Assembly (NCBI GenBank): GCA_012510935.1
Contig: JAAZHB010000217.1
Location: 1 to 18,976, forward strand
Direction: 5' to 3'
DNA: 18,976 nucleotides
Origin: Clostridiales bacterium
GTDB lineage: Bacteria > Bacillota_A > Clostridia > Peptostreptococcales > Anaerovoracaceae
Part shown: positions 6,745 through 15,241 of the stretch, one piece after another
Position numbering within the stretch: position 1 is the first letter of the stretch
How the letters are laid out: each line of letters starts with the position of its first letter
Notes under the pieces: model-generated
Seen by the model: only the letters and a program-made list of their open reading frames with translations
Database searches by the model: none
Told to the model about the DNA's origin: nothing
Position numbers and translations under genes: made by a program

Positions 6745-6764
6745 TTATTTGGTTGTACAACAGT
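6729..6764 (+). promoter_or_regulatory. Palindromic operator candidate over the aldolase transcription start
   Basis: GTTGTACAAC (6752-6761) is a perfect 10-base palindrome at the expected transcription start. Its half GTTGTA recurs at 6732-6737, 20 bases upstream, inside the promoter spacer. ACTGTTGTA (6729-6737) and TACAACAGT (6756-6764) form a perfect 9-bp inverted repeat enclosing the -10 box. The arrangement fits a dimeric repressor binding two sites two helical turns apart. The regulator is unidentified. Confidence 0.5.
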
Positions 6765-6806
6765 GATATTAGTAATTACTATGAGATAGATGGAGGAGTA
6801 TGTAAA

Positions 6807-7694
6807 ATGAATACAGCACAGTTGGAGCGCATGAGAGCCGGTAAAGGATTTATTGCAGCACTTGACCAGAGCGGAGGCAGTACGCCTAAAGCTTTGAAGC
6901 TGTACGGAATTGAGCCAGAGGAATACAATGGCGATGAAGAGATGTTTAATCTTGTCCATGAAATGAGAACTAGAATCGTTACTTGTCCTTCTTTTACAAA
7001 TGAGAAGGTGTTGGCAGCTATTCTTTTCGAAATGACAATGGATAGAAAGGTTGAAGGCAAATACACAGCAGACTATCTTTGGGAAGACAAGGGGATAGTT
7101 CCTTTCCTAAAAGTTGATAAGGGACTAGCTGAACCAGAGAATGGTGTAAGAATGATGAAGCCAATGCCTGAACTTGATAACCTACTTGCTAAGGCAAACG
7201 AAAGACATATCTTCGGAACTAAGATGAGGTCCGTAATCCTTGAACCTAATCGTGAAGCAATTCACGAAGTTGTTAAGCAACAGTTTGACCTTGCAAGAAG
7301 AATTATTGATGCAGGCCTTTGCCCAATTATAGAGCCAGAGGTTGACATTAATGCACCAGCAAAGGCTGAGTGCGAGGCAATCCTTAAGGAGGAGTTTATC
7401 GCTGCTCTTAAGGAGATGAAGGATACTGACTACCTAATCTTTAAGCTGACTCTTCCAGAAGAGAACAATTTATATGAGGATCTCTATGACTTCCCTTGCG
7501 TAGTGCGCATTGTTGCACTTTCAGGTGGATATAGTCAAGAGGAGTCTCTAAGAAGACTCTCCGCTAATAATAGAATTATCGCTAGTTTTTCAAGAGCTTT
7601 CACAGAGAAGCTTTATGTGTCACAAACTGACGATGAGTTCGCTGCAGAGATGGGTAGATCAATAGATTCTATTTATCAAGCTTCATTATCATAA
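6807..7694 (+). CDS. fda: Fructose-bisphosphate aldolase, class I
   Basis: A 295-residue glycolytic enzyme closely resembling staphylococcal FdaB from memory of that family. It starts [20 protein letters not shown] and has [10 protein letters not shown] (21-30), EMRTRIVT (52-59), [11 protein letters not shown] (96-106), IIEPEV (174-179, Glu176 as acid/base) and IFKLTLP with the likely Schiff-base Lys213. SGGYS (239-243) is the phosphate-binding loop. It reversibly cleaves fructose-1,6-bisphosphate to dihydroxyacetone phosphate and glyceraldehyde-3-phosphate without a metal. The start is taken at 6807, behind GGAGG at 6792-6796; an open frame extending to 6705 runs through the promoter and is not believed. 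It is a single-gene transcript with its own regulated-looking promoter and a terminator 12 bases after the stop. Confidence 0.96.
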   Translation: MNTAQLERMRAGKGFIAALDQSGGSTPKALKLYGIEPEEYNGDEEMFNLVHEMRTRIVTCPSFTNEKVLAAILFEMTMDRKVEGKYTADYLWEDKGIVPFLKVDKGLAEPENGVRMMKPMPELDNLLAKANERHIFGTKMRSVILEPNREAIHEVVKQQFDLARRIIDAGLCPIIEPEVDINAPAKAECEAILKEEFIAALKEMKDTDYLIFKLTLPEENNLYEDLYDFPCVVRIVALSGGYSQEESLRRLSANNRIIASFSRAFTEKLYVSQTDDEFAAEMGRSIDSIYQASLS

Positions 7695-7705
7695 TGGACT
7701 GCATG

Positions 7706-7743
7706 ACTAGGGGAGATTGTTTTTTCATTTCCCCTAGTTTTTT
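7706..7743 (+). terminator. Intrinsic terminator after the aldolase gene
   Basis: Nine-bp stem ACTAGGGGA (7706-7714) / TCCCCTAGT (7730-7738) with a T-rich 15-base loop, followed by a run of T to 7743. Only 27 bases separate it from the next start codon. Confidence 0.88.
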
Positions 7744-7770
7744 AATACCCAAAAGAAAGGAATTTAGATA

Positions 7771-10173
7771 ATGGCAAATACTAAAGACCACACTATTGAG
7801 TTAAGAAAGGTTTCCAAATACTATGCTGGTGAAAGTGGCGTAAGCATGGGATTCTCAAGAATCGATCTTAGTCTTGATATGGGCGAATTTGTTGCTATCA
7901 CCGGAGAGAGTGGTAGTGGTAAGTCTACCCTTTTAAACGTTATTTCTGGTCTTGATTCGTACGACGAAGGAGAACTGCTGGTTTGCGGAGAAGATACGGC
8001 TGCGTTCAAGACTGAAGACTATGAAAGATATAGAAAGCAATATATTGGAAATATCTTTCAAGATTTTAATTTAATAGGAAGCTACTCGGTATATCAGAAT
8101 ATCGAGCTTGCTATGCTGATGCATGGTAAGAAGAAGGCTGAATGCAAGGAGAAGATTCAAGAACTTATTGAGCTTGTAGGGCTTACTGAGTATACCAAGA
8201 AGAAGGTCTCCAAGCTTTCAGGTGGACAGAAACAGAGAGTTGCTATCGCAAGGGCGCTTGCAAAAGAAGCACCAATTATCGTAGCGGATGAGCCTACTGG
8301 TAATCTAGACAAGGAGTCGGCAGATATCGTTATGAAGACTCTTTCGAAGGTGTCAGCGGATAGACTTGTGGTCATTGTTACGCATAACTATGAGCAGGTT
8401 GAGCCTTATGTTACGCGCAAACTAACAATGAACGATGGCAGACTCATCGAAGATGAGAAATTTGAAAGAAACAGAAGTGTAATAGCAAGTCGAGAGGAAG
8501 CTGCTGACAATGATGCAGTTGTTAGTGGTGTTGAGGCAAGCGTAGCAGAAAACGAAGTCCCTGAATTTTTGCAAGCTGAGCCAAAGCATTCCAAGAAGAC
8601 TGAAGAAGAACTTGACAGCGAGTCGTATGAAGCTGGGCCAGGCAAGCTCCCATTTAGCGGAGAAGCAAGGCTAGGTATAAGAAATACATTCAATCTCCCA
8701 GTCAAATTCTTGCTACTTCTGATGGTATATATTTTCGTAGTGTCATCTGTTATTGGACAATACACATCCACAAAGAATAAGCTGCACCAAGGTGATATTC
8801 TGGGGGCAAATACATATTTTGCCAATACTCAGGCGGAGCGAATTGTAGTAACGAAGGCCGATAAGAACGCCTTTACAGCTGAAGATTATGCAAAATTGGA
8901 GAAAACGCCTAATGTCGCTAGTATCATTAAGAATGACATTGGTATCGACAAAGGTGTCGAGGTAGCCATTGATGATTCTTATCTGGATGGAGGCCTATAT
9001 CCAGCAACTATGCTCAAAAAGGTTGATATCGGAAGACTTCCGGAGAATGATAATGAGATTGTTCTTGCTGTCGGAGAAATGTCGATGGCATACAATAAAC
9101 TCAAAGATCTAGGTGATAAGGTTGTTGGTAAAACAGTTTCGCTAAAAGATGTGACTAGTACTGATGTTAAGCTCGTCGATAGAGATATTTCTATTGTAGG
9201 TGTAGTATGGCTAGAATCTAATGCACCTTCAAGCATGATGTTCGGAAGTGATAGAGTATATGGAACAGAAGCTCTTGGCAAAGAAATTGCAACTAAGCTC
9301 AATGCTAGCGCATCGACAACAACCATCACATATGGCAATGTTACAGGAACACCAGTGACGGGAAGCCAGACCGTAATTCCATCATCAAATGTTTCCGACG
9401 GTGAGGCATACATCTTTGATGAGAAGCAGTCAAATTATGATAACGGTGAAGCTAAAGGCAAGGGAGTAACTGTAAATGTTAAGAATACATATTATTCTCA
9501 GGAACTATGGCTTAAAGTTTCGACTGTAATAACACAGGATAATATTGCAAATAAGCTCGGAATCAAGAAAGATGACTACTCAACTTATTCTTCGTATCTA
9601 TATGTGAGCCCAAATGATTATGCAACTCTATACCAGAGAGATTCGTATCAGGTTACATTAATGACTAAGGCTGAGACAAAGTCGGCAGAAACTGTTGCGC
9701 AGCTAAAGGCTGACGGGTTTAAAGCACTGCAAGTGAAAGACACACTGACAGACATTACAGGAGGTTTCTCCTTTGTTCTTACTTTGATTTCGTTTGCAGG
9801 ATTAATAATTGAGATGTTAGTGTTATTCTTTATATCCTATGCGGTAATAAAACTGATTATGAGATCAAGGAATTCATACTATGCAACGCTCAGAATTCTA
9901 GGCGCAAGCAAGAGCAATACAAGTCATATACTTAATATTGAGCTCTTTGTTGTAATGGCAATCGCATGCGCTGTAGACTTTATTGCATTGCTATTAGTGA
10001 AGAATAATATTATTCACAGCAAGACTCTTGCTGAACAGCTCACATTCCTAACACCGCTCGATTGCGTAGTTCTTCTTGTATTGTTGCTTGGAATATCGCT
10101 TCTTATCGGTTACAGGTATTCAAAGAAGATATTTGATCGTAGTGCAATGAAATCATACAGAGAGGAGGTATAA
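7771..10173 (+). CDS. ABC exporter with N-terminal ATPase and FtsX-type permease (first of pair)
   Basis: An 800-residue ATPase-permease fusion. The cytoplasmic ATPase (about 1-225) has Walker A GESGSGKST (45-53), Q-loop FQDFN (96-100), signature LSGGQKQR (149-156), Walker [13 protein letters not shown] (169-180) and His205. An acidic, Ser/Glu-rich linker (about 228-296) leads to a membrane helix near 311-329. A large outside domain (about 331-665) includes a Ser/Thr-rich low-complexity stretch (511-540). Three more helices lie near 667-694, 722-743 and 763-781. This is the four-helix MacB/FtsX plan, in which ATP hydrolysis drives movements of the outside domain rather than classical channel transport. 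The FtsX-type C-terminal KP-A motif is not recognisable. AAAGG about 9 bases upstream supports the start. It ends 2 bases before a paralogue, so they probably form a heterodimer. Cargo is unknown: antimicrobial peptides, lipoproteins or a sensory role are possible. Confidence 0.88.
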   Translation: MANTKDHTIELRKVSKYYAGESGVSMGFSRIDLSLDMGEFVAITGESGSGKSTLLNVISGLDSYDEGELLVCGEDTAAFKTEDYERYRKQYIGNIFQDFNLIGSYSVYQNIELAMLMHGKKKAECKEKIQELIELVGLTEYTKKKVSKLSGGQKQRVAIARALAKEAPIIVADEPTGNLDKESADIVMKTLSKVSADRLVVIVTHNYEQVEPYVTRKLTMNDGRLIEDEKFERNRSVIASREEAADNDAVVSGVEASVAENEVPEFLQAEPKHSKKTEEELDSESYEAGPGKLPFSGEARLGIRNTFNLPVKFLLLLMVYIFVVSSVIGQYTSTKNKLHQGDILGANTYFANTQAERIVVTKADKNAFTAEDYAKLEKTPNVASIIKNDIGIDKGVEVAIDDSYLDGGLYPATMLKKVDIGRLPENDNEIVLAVGEMSMAYNKLKDLGDKVVGKTVSLKDVTSTDVKLVDRDISIVGVVWLESNAPSSMMFGSDRVYGTEALGKEIATKLNASASTTTITYGNVTGTPVTGSQTVIPSSNVSDGEAYIFDEKQSNYDNGEAKGKGVTVNVKNTYYSQELWLKVSTVITQDNIANKLGIKKDDYSTYSSYLYVSPNDYATLYQRDSYQVTLMTKAETKSAETVAQLKADGFKALQVKDTLTDITGGFSFVLTLISFAGLIIEMLVLFFISYAVIKLIMRSRNSYYATLRILGASKSNTSHILNIELFVVMAIACAVDFIALLLVKNNIIHSKTLAEQLTFLTPLDCVVLLVLLLGISLLIGYRYSKKIFDRSAMKSYREEV

Positions 10174-10175
10174 GG

Positions 10176-12674
10176 ATGATTAAACTTGAAAAGGTAAATA
10201 AGTATTACTATAAAGGAAAGCCTAATCAAATACATGTTATTAATGACACTAACATGGAGTTGCCATCGCATGGTATCGTATCATTTCTTGGACCTTCTGG
10301 CTGTGGAAAGACAACCCTTCTGAATTCTATTGGAGGACTTGATAAGATTTCTTCAGGAAAGATTTACATTGATGACGAGTGCATAAATGGAAAGAGGGCA
10401 AGCAAAGTCGACACCATTCGTAATTCAAAGATTGGATATATTTTCCAGAACTTCAATCTGTTCGATGAAAGGACAGTCTTTGAGAATGTAGCGCTTTCTC
10501 TCCGTATGATTGGTATTAAGGATAAGGCAGTAATAACTAAGCGAGTTAATTATTGCCTAAGGACAGTAGGCCTTTATCAATTTCGTAATAAGAATGCCAA
10601 TGCACTTTCTGGTGGACAGAGACAGAGGGTTGCTATCGCTAGAGCAATTGTAAAGAATCCATCTATTATTATTGCCGATGAGCCTACAGGAAATCTTGAT
10701 TCAGCAAATACACTTGAGGTAATGAATGTTATTAAATCTATCTCAAAGGATAGACTTGTAGTTCTTGTTACTCATGAAAGGAAAATTGCAGAATTCTATT
10801 CAGATTTTGTCGTTGAACTTCTAGATGGAACAGTAGTAGAAGCATATAAGAATGATGCATCCAAATATCTTGACTACCAGCTAGAGAACCAGATATATCT
10901 TCAGGATATGCCTGTGCATAATGATGCAAAGGCAGGAGATGTAGATATTAACGTTTATGGAGACGAGAGTCGTAAAGCCGACATTAAGATTGTGTTCAAA
11001 GGCGCAAATCTATATATTGATACCGGCGGCGCATATAACATCATTGGAGAAGATACTAATGTTGAACTAATTGATGATCACTATACTCCAATGGATGAAA
11101 GTGTTTTTGATGAGAATCGTTTTGATGGACAGGCCTATTTGCCGGAGAACTTTACTCCTAAGTATACATCTGTATATACCATCGGAAATATGTTGTTAAG
11201 CGGTTGGAAGTCACTTTTGGGATTCAAGAAAATGAAGAAGTTCCTTCTTCTTGGGTTTGTCTTCGCATCGATGTTTGCTTTTGTAGGAATAAGTAATATT
11301 GCAGGCATTTTGAACGTAGAAGACAAGGATTTCTTAAAGACAAATGCTAATTATATTACGGTTGCAAACTCTCAGAAAACCGAAGATGTTATAAACAAAG
11401 CTGCGGCTGTTCTCGCAGAAAACGGAGATGGAGGATATGTAATTCCAGGAACATCAAAGATATCTGTTGATCTTCCGTTAGACGACTACTTGCAGACGCA
11501 AGGTGCAAAAGCAAGTATAGATGTATCATTAACTTACAGCAGCATGCTGAAGGATGATCAAATTATTTATGGAAGAATGTCGGAAAGCGCCAGTGAAGTA
11601 GTTCTTGATAAATTTGTTATAGATAACTTTATTAAGAATAAGAGCGGAAAAAGTATAGGGCTTGTATCTGCTGAAGACTTCGTTGGAAGGAAAATCAAGG
11701 TTAATAATCTCGAAGAATATACTATAGTTGGTGTATCAAATAGTAATGGACCAAGTCTGTTTGTGGATTCTTCTCAAGCGATTCTTATCTTAACAAATGC
11801 CAATGCAGCTAGTAAAACTGATGATAGTAGCAGTGCATCCGTGGCAATGGTGGGTGGAATGCTTGGAGGTAGTTCCCAAAGCACGCAGACTTCTCAAGTT
11901 AAGAGCTTTGACTTAAGATCATCAAATTACGAGCTTAAGAAGGGTAGCAATCCCACTAATGATTACGAAGTTGTAGTTCCTTATTCTCATATTAATGATA
12001 TGGAGATAAACAAGACTATTGATACCAAGATCGCTGGAAAAGGACTTAAGGTTGTTGGTTTCTACAAGAATGACAATGTCGCAGATATATATTACACGAC
12101 TGCAAACACTGTAAGAATCGGTTATATCAACGGACAGAACAGTGCAAGCGTTTATGTAAAGGGGGACGGCAAGTTAAGCATTAAGGAGATCTCTGCAAAG
12201 CTAAAGGACGCAGGTCTTTCGCCAAGCATAAACTATGACAAGGAAAGATCTACCTATGTTAACAAGATGCTAGACACCAATAAATCAACATTGATTGTAG
12301 CAGCAATCCTGTTGGCAATCGCATTGATTGAGATGTACTTGATGCTTAGATCATCATTCCTAGCACGAATTAAAGAAGTTGGAATAATGAGAGCAATTGG
12401 GTTAAAGAAAAAGGATGTATATAGGATGTTTGCTGGAGAGATAATTGTGATTTCTACTGTAACCGCTATTCCAGGACTTGCATTAATCTACTACATTATG
12501 TCGAATGTAATAAAAATTACATCACTTCTTGAGTCAACATATATGGTGACTCCTCAAATAGCGATAATTACATACTTTGTAGTATTGCTTTTCAATCTTA
12601 TTGTGGGACTGCTACCAGTCTTCAATACATTGAGAAAAACACCTGCTGAAATTCTGGCAAGAAATGATGTATAG
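10176..12674 (+). CDS. ABC exporter with N-terminal ATPase and FtsX-type permease (second of pair)
   Basis: An 832-residue paralogue of the preceding protein. The ATPase has Walker [10 protein letters not shown] (39-47), Q-loop FQNFNLF (90-96), signature LSGGQRQR (144-151), Walker [13 protein letters not shown] (164-175) and His200. The linker differs from its partner: residues 255-300 alternate hydrophobic and polar residues (DINVYG, IKIVFKG, LYIDTGG) as in a small beta domain, followed by an acidic Tyr/Asp-rich stretch. Membrane helices lie near 355-375, 703-725, 752-775 and 795-817. The outside domain (about 380-700) has a Ser/Gly/Thr-rich loop (549-575). Here the FtsX hallmarks are clear: [18 protein letters not shown] (732-749) and KTPAEILAR (821-829). 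GAGGAGG at 10162-10168 gives the start. Both ATP sites of the pair appear catalytically complete. A terminator follows, so the two genes form a closed unit. Confidence 0.88.
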   Translation: MIKLEKVNKYYYKGKPNQIHVINDTNMELPSHGIVSFLGPSGCGKTTLLNSIGGLDKISSGKIYIDDECINGKRASKVDTIRNSKIGYIFQNFNLFDERTVFENVALSLRMIGIKDKAVITKRVNYCLRTVGLYQFRNKNANALSGGQRQRVAIARAIVKNPSIIIADEPTGNLDSANTLEVMNVIKSISKDRLVVLVTHERKIAEFYSDFVVELLDGTVVEAYKNDASKYLDYQLENQIYLQDMPVHNDAKAGDVDINVYGDESRKADIKIVFKGANLYIDTGGAYNIIGEDTNVELIDDHYTPMDESVFDENRFDGQAYLPENFTPKYTSVYTIGNMLLSGWKSLLGFKKMKKFLLLGFVFASMFAFVGISNIAGILNVEDKDFLKTNANYITVANSQKTEDVINKAAAVLAENGDGGYVIPGTSKISVDLPLDDYLQTQGAKASIDVSLTYSSMLKDDQIIYGRMSESASEVVLDKFVIDNFIKNKSGKSIGLVSAEDFVGRKIKVNNLEEYTIVGVSNSNGPSLFVDSSQAILILTNANAASKTDDSSSASVAMVGGMLGGSSQSTQTSQVKSFDLRSSNYELKKGSNPTNDYEVVVPYSHINDMEINKTIDTKIAGKGLKVVGFYKNDNVADIYYTTANTVRIGYINGQNSASVYVKGDGKLSIKEISAKLKDAGLSPSINYDKERSTYVNKMLDTNKSTLIVAAILLAIALIEMYLMLRSSFLARIKEVGIMRAIGLKKKDVYRMFAGEIIVISTVTAIPGLALIYYIMSNVIKITSLLESTYMVTPQIAIITYFVVLLFNLIVGLLPVFNTLRKTPAEILARNDV

Positions 12675-12723
12675 TGTCCGGGCATTCATTGTCTAAATTG
12701 TATAAGCACAGAATTAAATGAAG

Positions 12724-12757
12724 ATAGGGGTAGAAATAATATTTCTGCCCCTATTTT
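12724..12757 (+). terminator. Intrinsic terminator after the ABC exporter pair
   Basis: Fourteen-pair stem ATAGGGGTAGAAAT (12724-12737) / ATTTCTGCCCCTAT (12741-12754) with one G-U pair and a three-base loop. Only TTT follows, so the T tract is short, but the stem is very stable. No convincing promoter is seen between here and the MATE gene at 12842. Confidence 0.8.
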
Positions 12758-12841
12758 ATGTTAAAATACTAAACAGTTATTTAATTTCTAAATAGATAAT
12801 CAATACGCTGTTATATCAGCACAAAAGAAGGCTGTGTATAT

Positions 12842-14203
12842 ATGAAACAGGTGAGAAGCTTAACAACGGGATCAATTTCAAAGGAGTTGACGCTACTATC
12901 GCTTCCGATAGTGGCGACAGCTTTTCTTTCGACTGCATATAATATTGCAGACATGGCTTGGGTTGGACTCTTGGGAGGAGAGGCTCTTGCCGGAGTTGGC
13001 ATTGGCGGAATGTATGTGTGGTTCTCACAAGGGATAGCCTTTCTTTCTAGGATGGGCGGACAGGTGCTTGTTGGGCAAGCAATAGGAGCGGGCAATTTGG
13101 AAGCAGCAGAGAAATATGCTTCGGCTGCTATATGGATTTCAAATATTTCAGGCGCGCTATTTGGACTGATTTGCTTAATCTTTGCTGCTCCAATGTCAAC
13201 CGCTTTTGGGCTTGAAAGCAGTATTGCTGTTGAATCTTGCAAAATATATTTATGGATAGTATGTGGTTTGTCGATTATCCCTTTCGCAGGTTTCACCCTC
13301 ACTGGAATATATAATGCACAAGGCGATTCGAAGACACCACTAATTGCAAACTTCATCGGAATGGTTCTTAACATAATATTAGACCCAATAATGATTTTTG
13401 GGCCGGGTCCATTACCTGCGCTAGGAATTCTAGGTGCGTCATCAGCAACAATGATATCTCAGGTTGTGGTGTTAATTGTCCTGATAGTGGCGGCACAGAG
13501 AGATTCACAGTTTTACAATGTAGTAAAAGGAATAAAACTTTTCGAGAAAAATGAGAAGAAATATTTTACACAAGTTCTTCGCTTGGGATGGCCCAGCGCA
13601 ATTCAAACGATGGCATATTGTAGTATTTCTATGGTGTTGACCTTGTTTACTGCCGGCTTTGGAGAAATTGCGGTTGCTATATTTAGGGTAGGAAACCAGG
13701 TTGAGTCTCTTGCGTGGAATATAGCGAATGGCTTTGGCTCGGCGATTAATGCATTTACAGCACAGAATTATGGTGCTGGCAATATGATAAGAGTTAGAAA
13801 AGGATATAAATTCTCTTTTGCTATGGTCATAGCATGGGGCATTTTCGTCTCCCTTCTATTTATAATCTTTCCTGCACAACTTTCTTCAGTTTTTTTCCAC
13901 ACGGAGAAAGAAGTGCTTCTCTCAATCGATTATCTTGTTATAATAGGAGTCGGTGAAGCACTTATGTGTCTGGAACTTCTAACAATTGGAGCACTACAAG
14001 GTCTTGGAAAGACGGGAATTTGCAGCTTAATAAGCGTGACCTTAACAAGCGCAAGAATCCCGATAGCAGTAGTTCTATCTGCGACAGCCCTAGGTCTTAA
14101 TGGAATATGGTGGTCGATGTCATTAACTAGTATGGCAAAGGGGCTAATTTTCTGGGCGGTTTTCTATATAGTATGCAGGCGGCAAGAGAAAAGAATAGCG
14201 TAA
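12842..14203 (+). CDS. MATE family efflux transporter
   Basis: A 453-residue inner-membrane protein with about 12 hydrophobic segments in two halves of six, the MATE plan. Landmarks are LTLLSLPIVATAFLSTAYNI (17-36) with the conserved helix-1 proline, DMAWVGLLGGEALAGVG (37-53), GQAIGAGN (78-85) and YNAQGDSKTP (155-164) in the N half, then LGWPSAIQTM (256-265), QNYGAGN (311-317) and ALQGLGKTG (384-392) in the C half. MATE proteins export cationic or aromatic drugs and metabolites in exchange for Na+ or H+. The substrate cannot be told. An AAGAAGG at 12825-12831 precedes the ATG by 10 bases. Arginase follows 42 bases later with no terminator between, so co-transcription is likely; whether the pump exports a related amine is a guess. 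Confidence 0.92.
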   Translation: MKQVRSLTTGSISKELTLLSLPIVATAFLSTAYNIADMAWVGLLGGEALAGVGIGGMYVWFSQGIAFLSRMGGQVLVGQAIGAGNLEAAEKYASAAIWISNISGALFGLICLIFAAPMSTAFGLESSIAVESCKIYLWIVCGLSIIPFAGFTLTGIYNAQGDSKTPLIANFIGMVLNIILDPIMIFGPGPLPALGILGASSATMISQVVVLIVLIVAAQRDSQFYNVVKGIKLFEKNEKKYFTQVLRLGWPSAIQTMAYCSISMVLTLFTAGFGEIAVAIFRVGNQVESLAWNIANGFGSAINAFTAQNYGAGNMIRVRKGYKFSFAMVIAWGIFVSLLFIIFPAQLSSVFFHTEKEVLLSIDYLVIIGVGEALMCLELLTIGALQGLGKTGICSLISVTLTSARIPIAVVLSATALGLNGIWWSMSLTSMAKGLIFWAVFYIVCRRQEKRIA

Positions 14204-14229
14204 AATAATTATTAATAATACAAGTTATT

Positions 14230-14237
14230 GGAGGAGG
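14230..14237 (+). promoter_or_regulatory. Ribosome binding site that decides the arginase start
   Basis: GGAGGAGG lies 8 bases before the ATG at 14246. An in-frame ATG at 14228 overlaps this site and would add six residues not expected at an arginase N-terminus. Confidence 0.85.
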
Positions 14238-14245
14238 TTAGTGTA

Positions 14246-15133
14246 ATGAAAAGAGTTGATGTAATCGGAGCTCAGATGGACTTTGGTGCTAGCATAAGAG
14301 GTGTTAACATGGGTCCTTTGGCTATTAGGTTCGCCGGTTTGATAGATGGAATTAAAGAGCTTGGGCTTGAATGCCGGGACAAGGGAGATTTGATTCCACT
14401 TCCAGAAGGTAAGACTTGCGATACAATGAGATATTACGAGCAAATTAATGATATGAATGAGCGTCTTTATCATTCTGTAAAGGAATCTCTTGAGGAGGGT
14501 GCGATGCCGGTTGTTCTTGGAGGCGATCACAGCATTGCTGCTGGAAGCGTATCCGCTACAGCAAAGCATTTTGAGAAAATTGGGCTAATTTGGATAGATG
14601 CACATGGTGACTGGAATGACCCGGAGTCATCGATAACTGGCAATATGCACGGTATGCCTTTCTCGGCAATATGCGGTGCAGGTCCGGACATTATGGTAGA
14701 TTTCGGACAGGAACCAGCCTATGTTGATACTGCAAAATGCGTACTTATTGCAGCAAGAGATGTTGACCCACTTGAGAGAGTGAGAATGAAGGATCATGGA
14801 ATAACAGTTTTTTCAATAGCAGATGTTGATAGGATGGGAATGCCTGAAGTAATTAAGCAAGGAATTGAAATTGCATCAGATGGAACTAGAGGTATCCACT
14901 TGAGCTTTGATGTTGATTCAATTGATCCAGCATCAGCACCGGGAACTGGGACTACAGTACACAGCGGAATTACTTTAAGAGAAGCTTTCTATGCAGTTGA
15001 AACGCTGTATTCCTCTGGGAAAGTTCTTGCTATGGATTTAGTAGAGGTAAACCCTATGCTCGATAACAAAAATATGACTGGTGAGTTTGCAAAAGAACTT
15101 ATCTTATCTACTCTGGGAAAGGTTGTGTATTAG
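14246..15133 (+). CDS. rocF: Arginase
   Basis: A 295-residue ureohydrolase. The dimanganese ligands are all present: His95 (GGDHS), Asp118, His120 and Asp122 (IDAHGDWN), Asp222 and Asp224 (SFDVDSIDP). His135 in GNMHGMP matches the catalytic histidine of arginase, and Glu267 (DLVEVNP) the guanidinium-binding glutamate. GVNMGP (19-24) and the GTGTTVHSG loop (233-241) also favour arginase over agmatinase. The reaction is L-arginine + water to L-ornithine + urea in the cytoplasm. One deviation is DPESSITGN before MHGMP, where most arginases have a SPSGN-like loop touching the substrate alpha-amino group, so some substrate shift is possible. The length matches bacterial RocF (about 295-300). It follows the MATE gene closely and is followed directly by the promoter of pepP. 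Confidence 0.9.
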   Translation: MKRVDVIGAQMDFGASIRGVNMGPLAIRFAGLIDGIKELGLECRDKGDLIPLPEGKTCDTMRYYEQINDMNERLYHSVKESLEEGAMPVVLGGDHSIAAGSVSATAKHFEKIGLIWIDAHGDWNDPESSITGNMHGMPFSAICGAGPDIMVDFGQEPAYVDTAKCVLIAARDVDPLERVRMKDHGITVFSIADVDRMGMPEVIKQGIEIASDGTRGIHLSFDVDSIDPASAPGTGTTVHSGITLREAFYAVETLYSSGKVLAMDLVEVNPMLDNKNMTGEFAKELILSTLGKVVY

Positions 15134-15144
15134 GCCTTTCGCAG

Positions 15145-15172
15145 TTGAAAAAATGATTGGAAGTGTTATAAT
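15145..15172 (+). promoter_or_regulatory. Promoter of the aminopeptidase P gene
   Basis: TTGAAA (15145-15150), 16-base spacer, TATAAT (15167-15172) preceded by TGT as an extended -10. It begins 11 bases after the arginase stop. The predicted leader is about 60 bases and has no obvious structure. Confidence 0.82.
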
Positions 15173-15241
15173 GCTAGCAGCAGTAGATTGATGGCTTTTT
15201 TCACACAACAATATAGTAACGAAGGATTAGAGGTAAAACAT

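Noticed and set aside
6705..6806. Upstream extension of the aldolase reading frame by 34 codons
   Set aside because: The extension runs through the promoter and operator region and lacks a ribosome binding site. The class I aldolase family starts at the MNTAQLERM methionine, which has GGAGG at 6792-6796.
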